Shown here in pieces: positions 36,221-44,782 of a stretch of 64,000 nucleotides of DNA. The translations under genes were made by a program, and so were the position numbers. Source of the stretch: Parahaliea mediterranea (GTDB lineage: Bacteria > Pseudomonadota > Gammaproteobacteria > Pseudomonadales > Halieaceae); assembly GCF_003402235.1 (NCBI RefSeq), contig NZ_QEWO01000001.1, forward strand, positions 62,001 to 126,000, read 5' to 3'. Under the pieces are notes generated by a model. It did not search any database and had not been told where the DNA came from. It saw only the letters and a program-made list of their open reading frames with translations. Each line of letters begins with the position of its first letter. Within the stretch, counting starts at the first letter, position 1.

Positions 36221-36650
36221 GGGACTTCCTTGTACAACAAAGGGCTATAGCAGGCCGCTCGTTATAGCAGCGCCGCCAATGGCGCGGCAAGCGGGCAGGG
36301 CGCTGCATTTTTGCACAGGGTGTGTCGGTGGGAACAAATATTGCTACTTGTTCAGTACTAAGTGCTCAGTACTAAGTGCTAGGCCGTGCGGCGACAGCGG
36401 GAACGAGGTGAGTGTGCCGTCGCGAAAGCAGCTGCAAGTGAAGCGGGGAATGTGGGGGAACAGGGGTGAAAAAACCGGCCGGGGCAGGGTGCAGATTGTG
36501 CGAGGCAGAACGCCCATTAAAGAAGCTTTTGTGCGGAAAATCACGCATTAAATTTTTTAACTTCGTCTTTTTGGCGCTTGAATTTGCTGTATGCTGAGGA
36601 CGAGTCTTCAGTGAGTTTTCTTTGTCCAGGGACAGGGGAGGAATAGAACG
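36221..36650. other. 430-bp intergenic region upstream of prkA
   Basis: No convincing gene. It contains a perfect 14-bp tandem repeat (36352-36379), an A/T-rich stretch at 36538-36575 and, close to prkA, a TATGCT box (36590-36595) that could be a -10 element. The ribosome-binding site of prkA is GGGGAGGAA (36634-36642). Promoters of both flanking genes must lie here, since they are divergent. Confidence 0.6.
36352..36379. repeat. Perfect 14-bp tandem repeat upstream of prkA
   Basis: TCAGTACTAAGTGC occurs twice back to back; each copy contains the palindrome AGTACT. Such a pair can bind two copies of a regulator on adjacent turns of the helix, or be a simple duplication. Confidence 0.85.
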
Positions 36651-38573
36651 ATGAGCCTATTCAATCACTATCAGGACCGCTACGAATCCACGCGCGAGGA
36701 GGAGTACAGTCTTCAGGAGTACCTGGAGTTGTGCAAATCCGACCCCAGTGTTTACGCCTCCGCCGCCGAGCGCATGCTGCTTGCCATCGGCGAGCCGGAA
36801 CTGGTGGACACCGCCAAAGATCCTCGCCTCAGCCGCATCTTCGCCAACAAGGTCATCAAGCGCTACAAGGCCTTTGACGAGTTTTACGGCATGGAGGAGT
36901 GCGTCCAGAAAATCGTCGCTTACTTTCGTCACGCCGCCCAGGGGCTGGAGGAGCGCAAGCAGATCCTCTACCTGCTGGGGCCGGTGGGCGGCGGCAAGTC
37001 ATCGCTGGCCGAGCGCCTGAAGCAGCTGATGGAGCGCCAACCCATCTACTGCATCAAGGGTTCACCGGTGTTTGAGTCGCCGCTGGGCCTGTTCAATGCC
37101 GACGAGGACGGCCAGATCCTCGAAGACGAATACGACATTCCCCGCCGTTACCTGAAGTCGGTGATGTCGCCCTGGGCGGTGAAGCGCCTGCACGAATACC
37201 ACGGCGATATCAGCCAGTTCAAAGTGGTGAAGGTGTTTCCGTCCATCCTCGACCAGGTGGCTATTTCCAAGACCGAGCCGGGGGATGAGAACAACCAGGA
37301 TATCTCGTCGCTGGTGGGCAAGGTGGACATCCGCAAACTGGAACACTTCGCCCAGTCCGACCCGGATGCCTACTCCTATTCTGGCGGCATGTGCCGGGCC
37401 AACCAGGGGCTGATGGAGTTTGTGGAGATGTTCAAGGCACCGATCAAGGTGCTGCACCCGCTGCTCACGGCCACCCAGGAGGGCAACTACAATGGCACCG
37501 AGAGCATCGGTGGCATTCCCTTTGAGGGCATTGTGCTGGCCCACTCCAACGAATCCGAGTGGCAGTCCTTCAAGAACAACAAGAACAACGAGGCCTTTAT
37601 CGACCGGGTGAGCATCGTCAAGGTGCCGTACTGCCTGCGGGTCACCGAAGAGATCAAGATCTACGAAAAACTGCTGCAGAACAGCTCCCTGCACGAGGCG
37701 CCCTGCGCACCGGATACGCTGGATATTCTCGCCCAGTTCAGTGTGCTGTCGCGGCTGAAGACGCCGGAAAATTCCAGCGTCTACTCCAAGATGCGCATCT
37801 ACGACGGCGAATCCCTGAAGGACCGCGACCCCAAGGCCAAATCCATTGTGGAGTACCGCGACAACGCGGGCGTGAACGAGGGCATGGACGGGCTGTCCAC
37901 CCGCTTTGCCTTCAAGGTGCTGTCGCAGGTGTTCAACTTCGACGCCGTCGAAGTGGCCGCTAACCCGGTGCACCTGCTGTATGTGCTGGAAACCGCCATC
38001 GAGCAGGAGCAGTTCCCCCAGGAGACTCACGACCGCTACCTGAACTTCATCAAGGAGTGGCTGACGCCCAACTACGTGGAGTTCATCGGCAAAGAGATCC
38101 AGACCGCCTATCTGGAGAGCTATGCCGAATACGGCCAGAACCTGTTCGACCGCTATGTCACCTACGCCGACTTCTGGGTGCAGGACCAGGAATACCGCGA
38201 CCCGGAAACCGGCGAAATCCTCAGCCGCTCGGCGCTCAACGACGAACTGGAGAAAATCGAGAAGCCCGCAGGCATTTCCAACCCCAAGGACTTCCGCTCG
38301 GAGATCGTCAACTTCACCCTGCGCGCGCGGGCCAACAACGAGGGCCGCAACCCCAAGTGGACCAGCTACGAAAAGCTGCGCACCGTGATCGAGAAAAAAA
38401 TGTTCGCCAGCACCGAAGATCTGCTGCCGGTCATTTCCTTCAACGCCAAGGCCTCGGCCGAGGACAAGAAGAAGCACTCCGACTTTGTCGAGCGCATGGT
38501 CGATCGCGGCTACACCGAGAAGCAGGTGCGCCTGCTGTCGGAGTGGTACCTGCGGGTGAGAAAGTCGCAGTAG
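36651..38573 (+). CDS. prkA: PrkA/YeaG serine protein kinase
   Basis: 640 residues, the usual length. The N-terminal AAA-like domain has Walker A GPVGGGKSS (110-118, Lys116); the C-terminal third is the PrkA kinase-like region. In E. coli YeaG acts in stationary-phase and nitrogen-starvation physiology, transcribed with yeaH. Here prkA-yeaH-spoVR stand in one direction with gaps of 114 and 18 bp, the conserved gammaproteobacterial set. Cytosolic. Substrates in this organism unknown. Confidence 0.95.
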   Translation: MSLFNHYQDRYESTREEEYSLQEYLELCKSDPSVYASAAERMLLAIGEPELVDTAKDPRLSRIFANKVIKRYKAFDEFYGMEECVQKIVAYFRHAAQGLEERKQILYLLGPVGGGKSSLAERLKQLMERQPIYCIKGSPVFESPLGLFNADEDGQILEDEYDIPRRYLKSVMSPWAVKRLHEYHGDISQFKVVKVFPSILDQVAISKTEPGDENNQDISSLVGKVDIRKLEHFAQSDPDAYSYSGGMCRANQGLMEFVEMFKAPIKVLHPLLTATQEGNYNGTESIGGIPFEGIVLAHSNESEWQSFKNNKNNEAFIDRVSIVKVPYCLRVTEEIKIYEKLLQNSSLHEAPCAPDTLDILAQFSVLSRLKTPENSSVYSKMRIYDGESLKDRDPKAKSIVEYRDNAGVNEGMDGLSTRFAFKVLSQVFNFDAVEVAANPVHLLYVLETAIEQEQFPQETHDRYLNFIKEWLTPNYVEFIGKEIQTAYLESYAEYGQNLFDRYVTYADFWVQDQEYRDPETGEILSRSALNDELEKIEKPAGISNPKDFRSEIVNFTLRARANNEGRNPKWTSYEKLRTVIEKKMFASTEDLLPVISFNAKASAEDKKKHSDFVERMVDRGYTEKQVRLLSEWYLRVRKSQ

Positions 38574-38687
38574 CCTAGGGCGCCTTGCGCCGCCCCGCCA
38601 TTGCGGGCGGCGGCTGTAGTGAGTCATGCGTATGATTTGAAGGTCTAAACACAGGATTGGCAGCATTCAGCGACCGGAGGCAAATCA

Positions 38688-39959
38688 GTGGGATTTCTGA
38701 TCGATCGCCGCAACAACCCCAAGCAGAAGAGCGCGGTGAACCGCCAGCGTTTTCTGCGCCGCTATCGCGAGCAGATCCAGCGTTCCGTTGCCGACAACCT
38801 CAAGGGCCGCCAGATCACCGATAACGACCGCGGTGAGCAGATTTCCATTCCCACCAAGGACATCGGCGAGCCCCAGTTCCATCATGGCCGCGGCGGCCAG
38901 ATCACCCACGTGGTGCCCGGCAATGAAGAGTACACCCGGGGCGATCGCATCCCGCGGCCCCAGGGCGGCGGTGGTGGCGGTGGCGGCCAGCAGGGCAGCC
39001 CCGACGGCGAGGGCATGGACGACTTTGTGTTCCAGATCAACCAGCAGGAATTTCTCGATGCGCTGTTTGACGACATGGAACTGCCCAACCTCACCAAGCG
39101 CCAGCTGTCGGGGCTGGAGGAATTCCAGCGGCGGCGGGGGGGCTTTGCCTCCGACGGCGCGCCGGCCAACCTCAGCATTGTGCGCTCCCTGCGCTCGGCC
39201 ACCGCCCGGCGCATTGCGCTGGGGGCAGGGCGCCGGCGGGAATTGCGTGATCTGGAGGCAGAACTGGCGGAGCTGGCGGAAATGCCACAGACGCCAGAGC
39301 ACGATGCCCGGCGTGCCGAACTGCTTGAGCGCATAGAGGTGCTGCGCGAGGCCTTATCGCGCATTCCCTTCCTGGACGATGTGGATATCCGCTACCACCG
39401 CCACTACAACGAGCCAGTGCCCCATTCCAAGGCGGTAATGTTCTGCGTGATGGATGTGTCCGGCTCCATGGACCAGGCCACCAAGGACCTGGCCAAGCGC
39501 TTCTACATCCTGCTCTACCTTTTTTTGTCGCGAAACTACGACCGCACCGAGCTGGTGTTCATCCGCCATCACACGGTGGCCAAGGAGGTGGATGAAGAGG
39601 AATTCTTCAACTCCCGCGAAACCGGCGGCACGGTGGTGTCCAGTGCCCTGGACCTGATGAAGAGCATTATCGAGGCGCGCTATTCGCCTGCCGAGTGGAA
39701 TATCTACGGGGCCCAGGCATCCGACGGCGACAACTGGCCGGACGACGCCCAGCGCTGCACCGCCCTGATCCGGCAGATTCTGCCCCTGTGCCAGTACTAC
39801 GCCTATGTGGAAATCACCGAGAGTGGCGACAAGCCCCTGTGGCAGACCTACTCCGGCCTTGAGGGCGAGTGGGGCGAGGTGTTTGCCATGCAGCACATTA
39901 CCGGGCCGGGGGATATCTATCCCGTTTTTCACGAACTGTTTCGCAAGCAAAGCGCCTGA
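38688..39959 (+). CDS. yeaH: YeaH, DUF444 / VWA-like protein
   Basis: 423 residues from GTG with CGGAGG at 38674-38679. The N-terminus ([20 protein letters not shown]) is diagnostic of YeaH. A Gly-rich linker (about 88-103) is followed by a von Willebrand-like domain with the metal-site motif MDVSGSMD (about 255-262) and a later [13 protein letters not shown]. Partner of PrkA; the metal-dependent adhesion-type site suggests protein binding. The upstream gap has a GC-rich imperfect hairpin (38589-38614). Confidence 0.94.
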   Translation: MGFLIDRRNNPKQKSAVNRQRFLRRYREQIQRSVADNLKGRQITDNDRGEQISIPTKDIGEPQFHHGRGGQITHVVPGNEEYTRGDRIPRPQGGGGGGGGQQGSPDGEGMDDFVFQINQQEFLDALFDDMELPNLTKRQLSGLEEFQRRRGGFASDGAPANLSIVRSLRSATARRIALGAGRRRELRDLEAELAELAEMPQTPEHDARRAELLERIEVLREALSRIPFLDDVDIRYHRHYNEPVPHSKAVMFCVMDVSGSMDQATKDLAKRFYILLYLFLSRNYDRTELVFIRHHTVAKEVDEEEFFNSRETGGTVVSSALDLMKSIIEARYSPAEWNIYGAQASDGDNWPDDAQRCTALIRQILPLCQYYAYVEITESGDKPLWQTYSGLEGEWGEVFAMQHITGPGDIYPVFHELFRKQSA

Positions 39960-39977
39960 CACGGGAGTTGGCACGAC

Positions 39978-41510
39978 ATGGCAGAGCACCCCAAACGCGA
40001 GCCACCGAAGCGCGAGCCCCTGTCCACCGAGTCCGACTGGACCTTTGAGCTGCTGCAGGATTACGAGCGGGAGATTGCCCGCATTGCCGGCAACTTCGGC
40101 CTGGATACCTATCCCAACCAGATCGAGATCATCAGCTCCGAGCAGATGATGGATGCCTACGCCTCGGCGGCCATGCCCATCAACTACCACCACTGGAGTT
40201 TCGGCAAGCATTTTTTGGGCGTACAGAACAACTACAAGCGCGGGCGCATGGGGCTGGCCTATGAAATCGTGTTCAACTCCAACCCCTGCATTGCCTACCT
40301 GATGGAGGAAAACACCCTCACCATGCAGGCCCTGGTGATTGCCCATGCCAGTTACGGGCACAACTCCTTCTTCAAGAACAACTACCTGTTTCGCACTTGG
40401 ACTGATGCGGAGTCCATCATTGATTACATGCTGTTCGCCCGGAACTACATTGCCGAGTGCGAACAGCGCCACGGCATCGATGCGGTGGAAGACGTGCTGG
40501 ATGCCTGCCACGCGCTGATGAATCACGGGGTGGATCGCTACAAGCGGCCCTATCCGCTGTCGGTGGAAGAGGAGCGCCTGAAGCGGGAGGAACGCGAGGT
40601 CATTCTGCAGCAGCAGGTCAACGAGCTGTGGAAGACCCTGCCGGTGGCCGAGGCCGAGGCCCAGCAACACGAGCACCGCTTCCCGGAGGAGCCCCAGGAA
40701 AATATTCTCTACTTCCTGGAGAAAAACGCGCCTCTGCTGGAACCCTGGCAGCGGGAGATTATCCGCATCGTGCGCAAGGTGTCCCAGTACCTGTATCCCC
40801 AGCGCCAGACCAAGGTGATGAACGAGGGCTGGGCCTGCTTCTGGCACTTTCACATCCTGCACGAGATGTACCGCGAAGGGCTGGTGACTGACGGCTTTAT
40901 GATGGAGTTCCTGCAGTACCACACGGCCGTGGTGTACCAGCCGCCGTTCAACTCGCCTTATTACAGCGGCATCAACCCCTACACCCTGGGCTACGGCATG
41001 ATGCAGGAGCTGCGGCGCATCAGCGAAAGCCCCACCGACGAAGACCGCGCCTGGTTTCCGGACATTGCCGGCACCCCCTGGCAGGAGACCATGGACTTTG
41101 CCATGCGCAACTTCAAGGACGAGAGTTTTATTCTGCAGTTTTTGTCCCCGCGCCTGATCCGCGAGCTCAAACTGTTCGCCGTGGTGGACGATCAGGACAA
41201 GGACTACCTGGAAGTGAGTGCCATTCACGACGAGGCGGGCTACCAGAAAGTGCGGGAATCGCTGTCGGCCAACTACGACCTTGGCAACATCGAGCCCTAC
41301 ATACAGGTGTACAACGTAAACGTGCGCGGCGACCGCGCCCTGACCCTGCGCCACGAAATGCACCGCGGCCGGCCGCTGGAGCAGGGTAGCGCCGAGGAAG
41401 TGGTGCGCCACTTGCAGCAGTTGTGGGGTTTTGACGTGATTCTGGAATCGGTCAGCGGTGGCGAGGTGAAATCGCGTATCGTTCACAGCGAACTGGGCAT
41501 CGGGGCCTGA
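39978..41510 (+). CDS. spoVR: SpoVR family protein
   Basis: 510 residues, matching YcgB/SpoVR. Characteristic segments are MPINYHHWSFGKHF, EENTLTMQALVIAHASYGHNSFFKNN and NEGWACFWHFHILHEMY, with several conserved His residues that may hold a metal. It lies 18 bp after yeaH and completes the PrkA-YeaH-SpoVR block. In Bacillus SpoVR affects spore cortex; in gammaproteobacteria its activity is unknown. A strong hairpin follows. Confidence 0.95.
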   Translation: MAEHPKREPPKREPLSTESDWTFELLQDYEREIARIAGNFGLDTYPNQIEIISSEQMMDAYASAAMPINYHHWSFGKHFLGVQNNYKRGRMGLAYEIVFNSNPCIAYLMEENTLTMQALVIAHASYGHNSFFKNNYLFRTWTDAESIIDYMLFARNYIAECEQRHGIDAVEDVLDACHALMNHGVDRYKRPYPLSVEEERLKREEREVILQQQVNELWKTLPVAEAEAQQHEHRFPEEPQENILYFLEKNAPLLEPWQREIIRIVRKVSQYLYPQRQTKVMNEGWACFWHFHILHEMYREGLVTDGFMMEFLQYHTAVVYQPPFNSPYYSGINPYTLGYGMMQELRRISESPTDEDRAWFPDIAGTPWQETMDFAMRNFKDESFILQFLSPRLIRELKLFAVVDDQDKDYLEVSAIHDEAGYQKVRESLSANYDLGNIEPYIQVYNVNVRGDRALTLRHEMHRGRPLEQGSAEEVVRHLQQLWGFDVILESVSGGEVKSRIVHSELGIGA

Positions 41511-41527
41511 CACCAACCGGTGATCAG

Positions 41528-41560
41528 GCCCGCTACCGGCTTGCGAAGACGGTAGCGGGC
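41528..41560 (+). terminator. Hairpin after spoVR
   Basis: GCCCGCTACCG (41528-41538) and CGGTAGCGGGC (41550-41560) make a perfect 11-bp stem with an 11-base loop 17 bp after the spoVR stop. No T-run follows, so termination may be incomplete or Rho-assisted. TACAAT (41566-41571) just after it could be a -10 for the next gene. Confidence 0.5.
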
Positions 41561-41606
41561 AGGGTTACAATCGACCCCGGATAACAAGACAACACCGGGG
41601 TGACCT

Positions 41607-43178
41607 TTGAATCAGCATCATTACCCGCCTATCGCCAGGCCCCTGCAGTGGGCGATGGCGGTGGTATTCAGCCTGCTGGGCGCCTGCGCCTCGGTGCCGG
41701 CGCCCGGCACTTACGAGAAAACAGCCAGCCACGCCCTCACGGCAACCGGCGACACCACCCTGGGCCAGCGGGTGCAGGCGAACTTCGGCGATTTGGGGGA
41801 CCAGTCGGCTTTTTATCCGCTGGTAGATGGCATGGACGCCTTTGTGGCCCGCATGGCGGTGGTGGCGGCGGCCGAACGCAGCCTCGATATCCAGTATTAC
41901 ATCTGGCACAACGATACCAGCGGCGTGCTGCTGATTGGGCAGATTCTCAAGGCGGCGGACCGGGGCGTGCGGGTGCGGCTGCTGCTGGACGACCTGGACA
42001 CCGAGGACAAGGACGCCTTTTTGGCCCGCTTCGATGCCCATCCCAATATCGAGGTGCGGCTCTACAATCCCTTTGGCTACCGCGGCAATCGCGGGGTGGG
42101 TTTTGCCGGCGACCTGAAGCGGCTCAACCACCGCATGCACAACAAATCCCTCACTGCCGACAACCAGGTGACCGTGGTGGGGGGGCGCAACATCGGCAAC
42201 GAGTACTTTGGCGCGGTGGCGCACACTGCCTTTCAGGACCTGGATGTGATTGGCATCGGCCCGGTGGTGGGCAAGGTGTCTGCCATGTTTGACCAGTACT
42301 GGAACAGCGACGTGGTGGTGCCAGTGGCGGCTTTTGGCGTCGCCGATATCAGCGACAGCGAGCGACTGCAGGCAGCCCGCAACACCCTGGAGCAGCGGGC
42401 GCTGCAGTACATGGATTCGGACTACGTTCACGCCATTCGCGAGGAGGGCGTGCTGGAGCGGCTGAAACTCGCCGACATGCGCTTTTACCGGGGCCGGGCG
42501 GCGCTGCTCTACGACTCGCCAGACAAGGTGAGCGCCACCGCCGTGACCGCAGAAACCCACCTGGCACCCCAGCTGGCGCCGCTGTTTACCGAGGCCCAGG
42601 GTGAGGTGGTGGTGGTGTCTCCCTACTTTGTGCCCGGCGAAAAGCTGGTGACGTTTTTCGGCGAACTGGTGGCGCAGGGCATTCGGGTGCGCATTCTCAC
42701 CAACTCCCTGGCGGCCAACGACGTGGGGCTGGTTCACGCCGGCTACATCCGCTACCGGGAGGCGTTGATACGCAGTGGTGTAGAAATGTACGAATTCAAA
42801 CCCAGCCCGAACCAGATCACCCGCAACAAAAAGTGGATTGGCTCATCGGCGGCGAGCCTGCACGCCAAAACCATGGGCTCGGCCCACAGCCGGGTGTTTG
42901 TGGGGTCGTTCAACCTGGACCCGCGGTCCATCGCCCTGAATACCGAAATGGGCATATTGATTGAGAACGAGGCGGTGGCCACCCAGTTGCACGACACCTT
43001 TGACATCATGGTCAACCGCCAGGCCTACCGGGTGGAACTGGTGGACGGCGACCTGCGCTGGGTGGACCCTGCCGCCGACGGCGCACCACAGACCTACGAC
43101 ACCGAGCCACACACCACCTGGTGGCAGCGGTTTGCCGCCGGCACCCTGTCGCTGATCGTGCCCGAAAGCATGCTCTGA
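41607..43178 (+). CDS. Phospholipase D-family lipoprotein (ClsC/YmdC-like)
   Basis: 523 residues from TTG with GGGGTGA upstream; the N-terminus is a lipoprotein signal with lipobox LLGAC (Cys27). Two phospholipase D half-sites: the first is complete, HNKSLTAD (178-185); the second is HAKTMGSA (419-426), where the normally conserved Asp of HxKxxxxD is Ala, although VGSFNLDPRS just after it is conserved. The family transfers phosphatidyl groups, as in cardiolipin synthesis. Envelope-facing location is inferred from the lipobox. Activity may be altered by the missing Asp. Confidence 0.88.
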   Translation: MNQHHYPPIARPLQWAMAVVFSLLGACASVPAPGTYEKTASHALTATGDTTLGQRVQANFGDLGDQSAFYPLVDGMDAFVARMAVVAAAERSLDIQYYIWHNDTSGVLLIGQILKAADRGVRVRLLLDDLDTEDKDAFLARFDAHPNIEVRLYNPFGYRGNRGVGFAGDLKRLNHRMHNKSLTADNQVTVVGGRNIGNEYFGAVAHTAFQDLDVIGIGPVVGKVSAMFDQYWNSDVVVPVAAFGVADISDSERLQAARNTLEQRALQYMDSDYVHAIREEGVLERLKLADMRFYRGRAALLYDSPDKVSATAVTAETHLAPQLAPLFTEAQGEVVVVSPYFVPGEKLVTFFGELVAQGIRVRILTNSLAANDVGLVHAGYIRYREALIRSGVEMYEFKPSPNQITRNKKWIGSSAASLHAKTMGSAHSRVFVGSFNLDPRSIALNTEMGILIENEAVATQLHDTFDIMVNRQAYRVELVDGDLRWVDPAADGAPQTYDTEPHTTWWQRFAAGTLSLIVPESML

Positions 43179-43185
43179 ACGGTAC

Positions 43186-43204
43186 GCGCACCATATTGGT
43201 GCGC
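43186..43204 (+). terminator. Possible terminator after the PLD-family gene
   Basis: GCGCACC-ATATT-GGTGCGC, a perfect 7-bp stem 7 bp after the stop codon. No T-tract. Confidence 0.4.
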
Positions 43205-43336
43205 ACTGTCAGGCACAGCCGGGCTGGTGCCATGGGCCGCAGCGGGCTGGATCTACAGCCACCCGCGCCACACTCCCTAAGCTGCAAGGCAAGTCGGGGC
43301 GTTGTGCTCCAAAAGCCTACGCACGGGAGAAACGGC

Positions 43337-44719
43337 ATGCAGCAGGCGGCCCTGTCGGCACCAGTTCCAGACATCATCCAGACCGACCGCGACACGGTCT
43401 GGCACCATCTCACCCCGCACAGCCAGTTCGACCACAGTGACCCGACGGTCATTGTGAAGGGCGAGGGCATGCGGGTCACCGACGCCACCGGCCGCGAGTA
43501 CCTTGATGCCACCTCCGGCGGGGTGTGGTCGGTGAACGTGGGTTATGGCCGCACCGAAATTGCCGATGCCGTTCGCGACCAGCTGGTGACCATGTGCTAC
43601 TTCGCCGGCACCGCCGGCAGCGAGCCGGGTGCCCGCTTTGCCGAGCGCCTGCTGCAGAAGCTGCCGGGGCTCGGGCGGGTGTACTACTCCAACTCCGGCT
43701 CCGAGGCCAACGAAAAGGCCTACAAAATGGTGCGCCAGCTGGCCCACCTGGAGGGCGATGGCAGCAAGTCCAAAATCATCTACCGCGACCGGGATTACCA
43801 CGGCACCACCTTCGGTGCCCTCAGCTCCACCGGCCAGTTTGAACGCAAAGAACACTACGGCCCCTTTCTGGATGGCTTTGTGTCCTTTGCCCATTGCTGC
43901 TGCTATCGCTGTCCCTTCGGCAAAACCTACGGCAGCTGCGACATCGACTGCGCCCGCGACCTGGAAGCGGTGATAGAGCGCGAAGGGCCAGACACCGTGG
44001 GCGCGGTGGTGCTGGAGCCGATCACCGCCGGCGGCGGTGTGATTCCGCCGGTCCCGGAGTACTTCCCCATCATCCAGGCCATCTGCCGCAAGTACGATGT
44101 GCTGCTGCACATCGACGAGGTGGTGTGTGGATTGGGCCGCACCGGCGAGTGGTTTGGCTACCAGCATTTTGATGTGCAGCCCGACATCGTCACCATGGCC
44201 AAGGGCGTGGCCAGCGGCTATGCCGCCATATCCTGCACCGTTACCAGCGCCGACCTGTTCAACCGCTTCAAGGCCCAGCCGGCGGACCGGCTGGGCTATT
44301 TTCGCGACATCAGCACCTTTGGCGGCTGCACCGCTGGCCCCACTGCGGGGCTGGTGAATATCGACATCATCGAGCGCGAAGACCTGCTGGCCAACGTGCG
44401 CCAGCGCGGCGCGCAGCTGCTGGAGGGCCTGGCCGCCCTCAAGGCCAAGTATCCGCAGGTGGGCGATGTGCGCGGCGTTGGCCTGTTCGCCGGGCTGGAG
44501 CTGGTGCAGGACAGGCAGAGCAAAGCACCGGCCCCGGAGCAAACCGCCATGGCGGTGGCCAGGGACTGCGCCGAGCAGGGCGTGCTGATCGGGCGCACCA
44601 ACCGCAGCTTCCGCGAGTTCAACAATACCCTGTGCCTGAGCCCGGCATTGATCGCCTCGTGCAGGGATATCGACGACATACTCGAAGCGCTGGACGGCGC
44701 GCTGATGCGTTGTGCCTGA
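43337..44719 (+). CDS. Class III PLP aminotransferase (taurine:pyruvate aminotransferase-like)
   Basis: 460 residues from the ATG at 43337 (GGGAGA upstream); a longer frame from 43121 has no support. Lys289 in VTMAKGVASGYAAI binds PLP; YYSNSGSEANEKAYKMVRQL and HIDEVVCGLGRTGEWFG are class III motifs. A cluster of six cysteines (HCCCYRCPFGKTYGSCDIDC) is present. Length and layout resemble taurine:pyruvate and omega-amino acid:pyruvate aminotransferases. The alanine:sodium symporter lies 63 bp downstream, in keeping with alanine as a product or donor. Amine substrate unresolved. Confidence 0.82.
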   Translation: MQQAALSAPVPDIIQTDRDTVWHHLTPHSQFDHSDPTVIVKGEGMRVTDATGREYLDATSGGVWSVNVGYGRTEIADAVRDQLVTMCYFAGTAGSEPGARFAERLLQKLPGLGRVYYSNSGSEANEKAYKMVRQLAHLEGDGSKSKIIYRDRDYHGTTFGALSSTGQFERKEHYGPFLDGFVSFAHCCCYRCPFGKTYGSCDIDCARDLEAVIEREGPDTVGAVVLEPITAGGGVIPPVPEYFPIIQAICRKYDVLLHIDEVVCGLGRTGEWFGYQHFDVQPDIVTMAKGVASGYAAISCTVTSADLFNRFKAQPADRLGYFRDISTFGGCTAGPTAGLVNIDIIEREDLLANVRQRGAQLLEGLAALKAKYPQVGDVRGVGLFAGLELVQDRQSKAPAPEQTAMAVARDCAEQGVLIGRTNRSFREFNNTLCLSPALIASCRDIDDILEALDGALMRCA

Positions 44720-44752
44720 TCTGCGGTGCCTGCATCCTGGGCCGCGCTGCGT

Positions 44753-44758
44753 TATAGT
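44753..44758 (+). promoter_or_regulatory. Candidate -10 box for the alanine symporter
   Basis: TATAGT 24 bp before the ATG; TGCATC at 16-bp spacing is a poor -35. The gene may also be read from upstream. Confidence 0.35.
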
Positions 44759-44782
44759 CAAACCGGACACAGGAATCACTGC

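Noticed and set aside
36195-36551. 118-codon frame upstream of prkA
   Set aside because: Runs through the 14-bp repeats and the divergent promoter region, with no domain.
36571-36590. Sigma-54 promoter before prkA (TTGGCGC ... TTTGCT)
   Set aside because: GG and GC are separated by 11 bases instead of the required 10, and the -24 box is imperfect.
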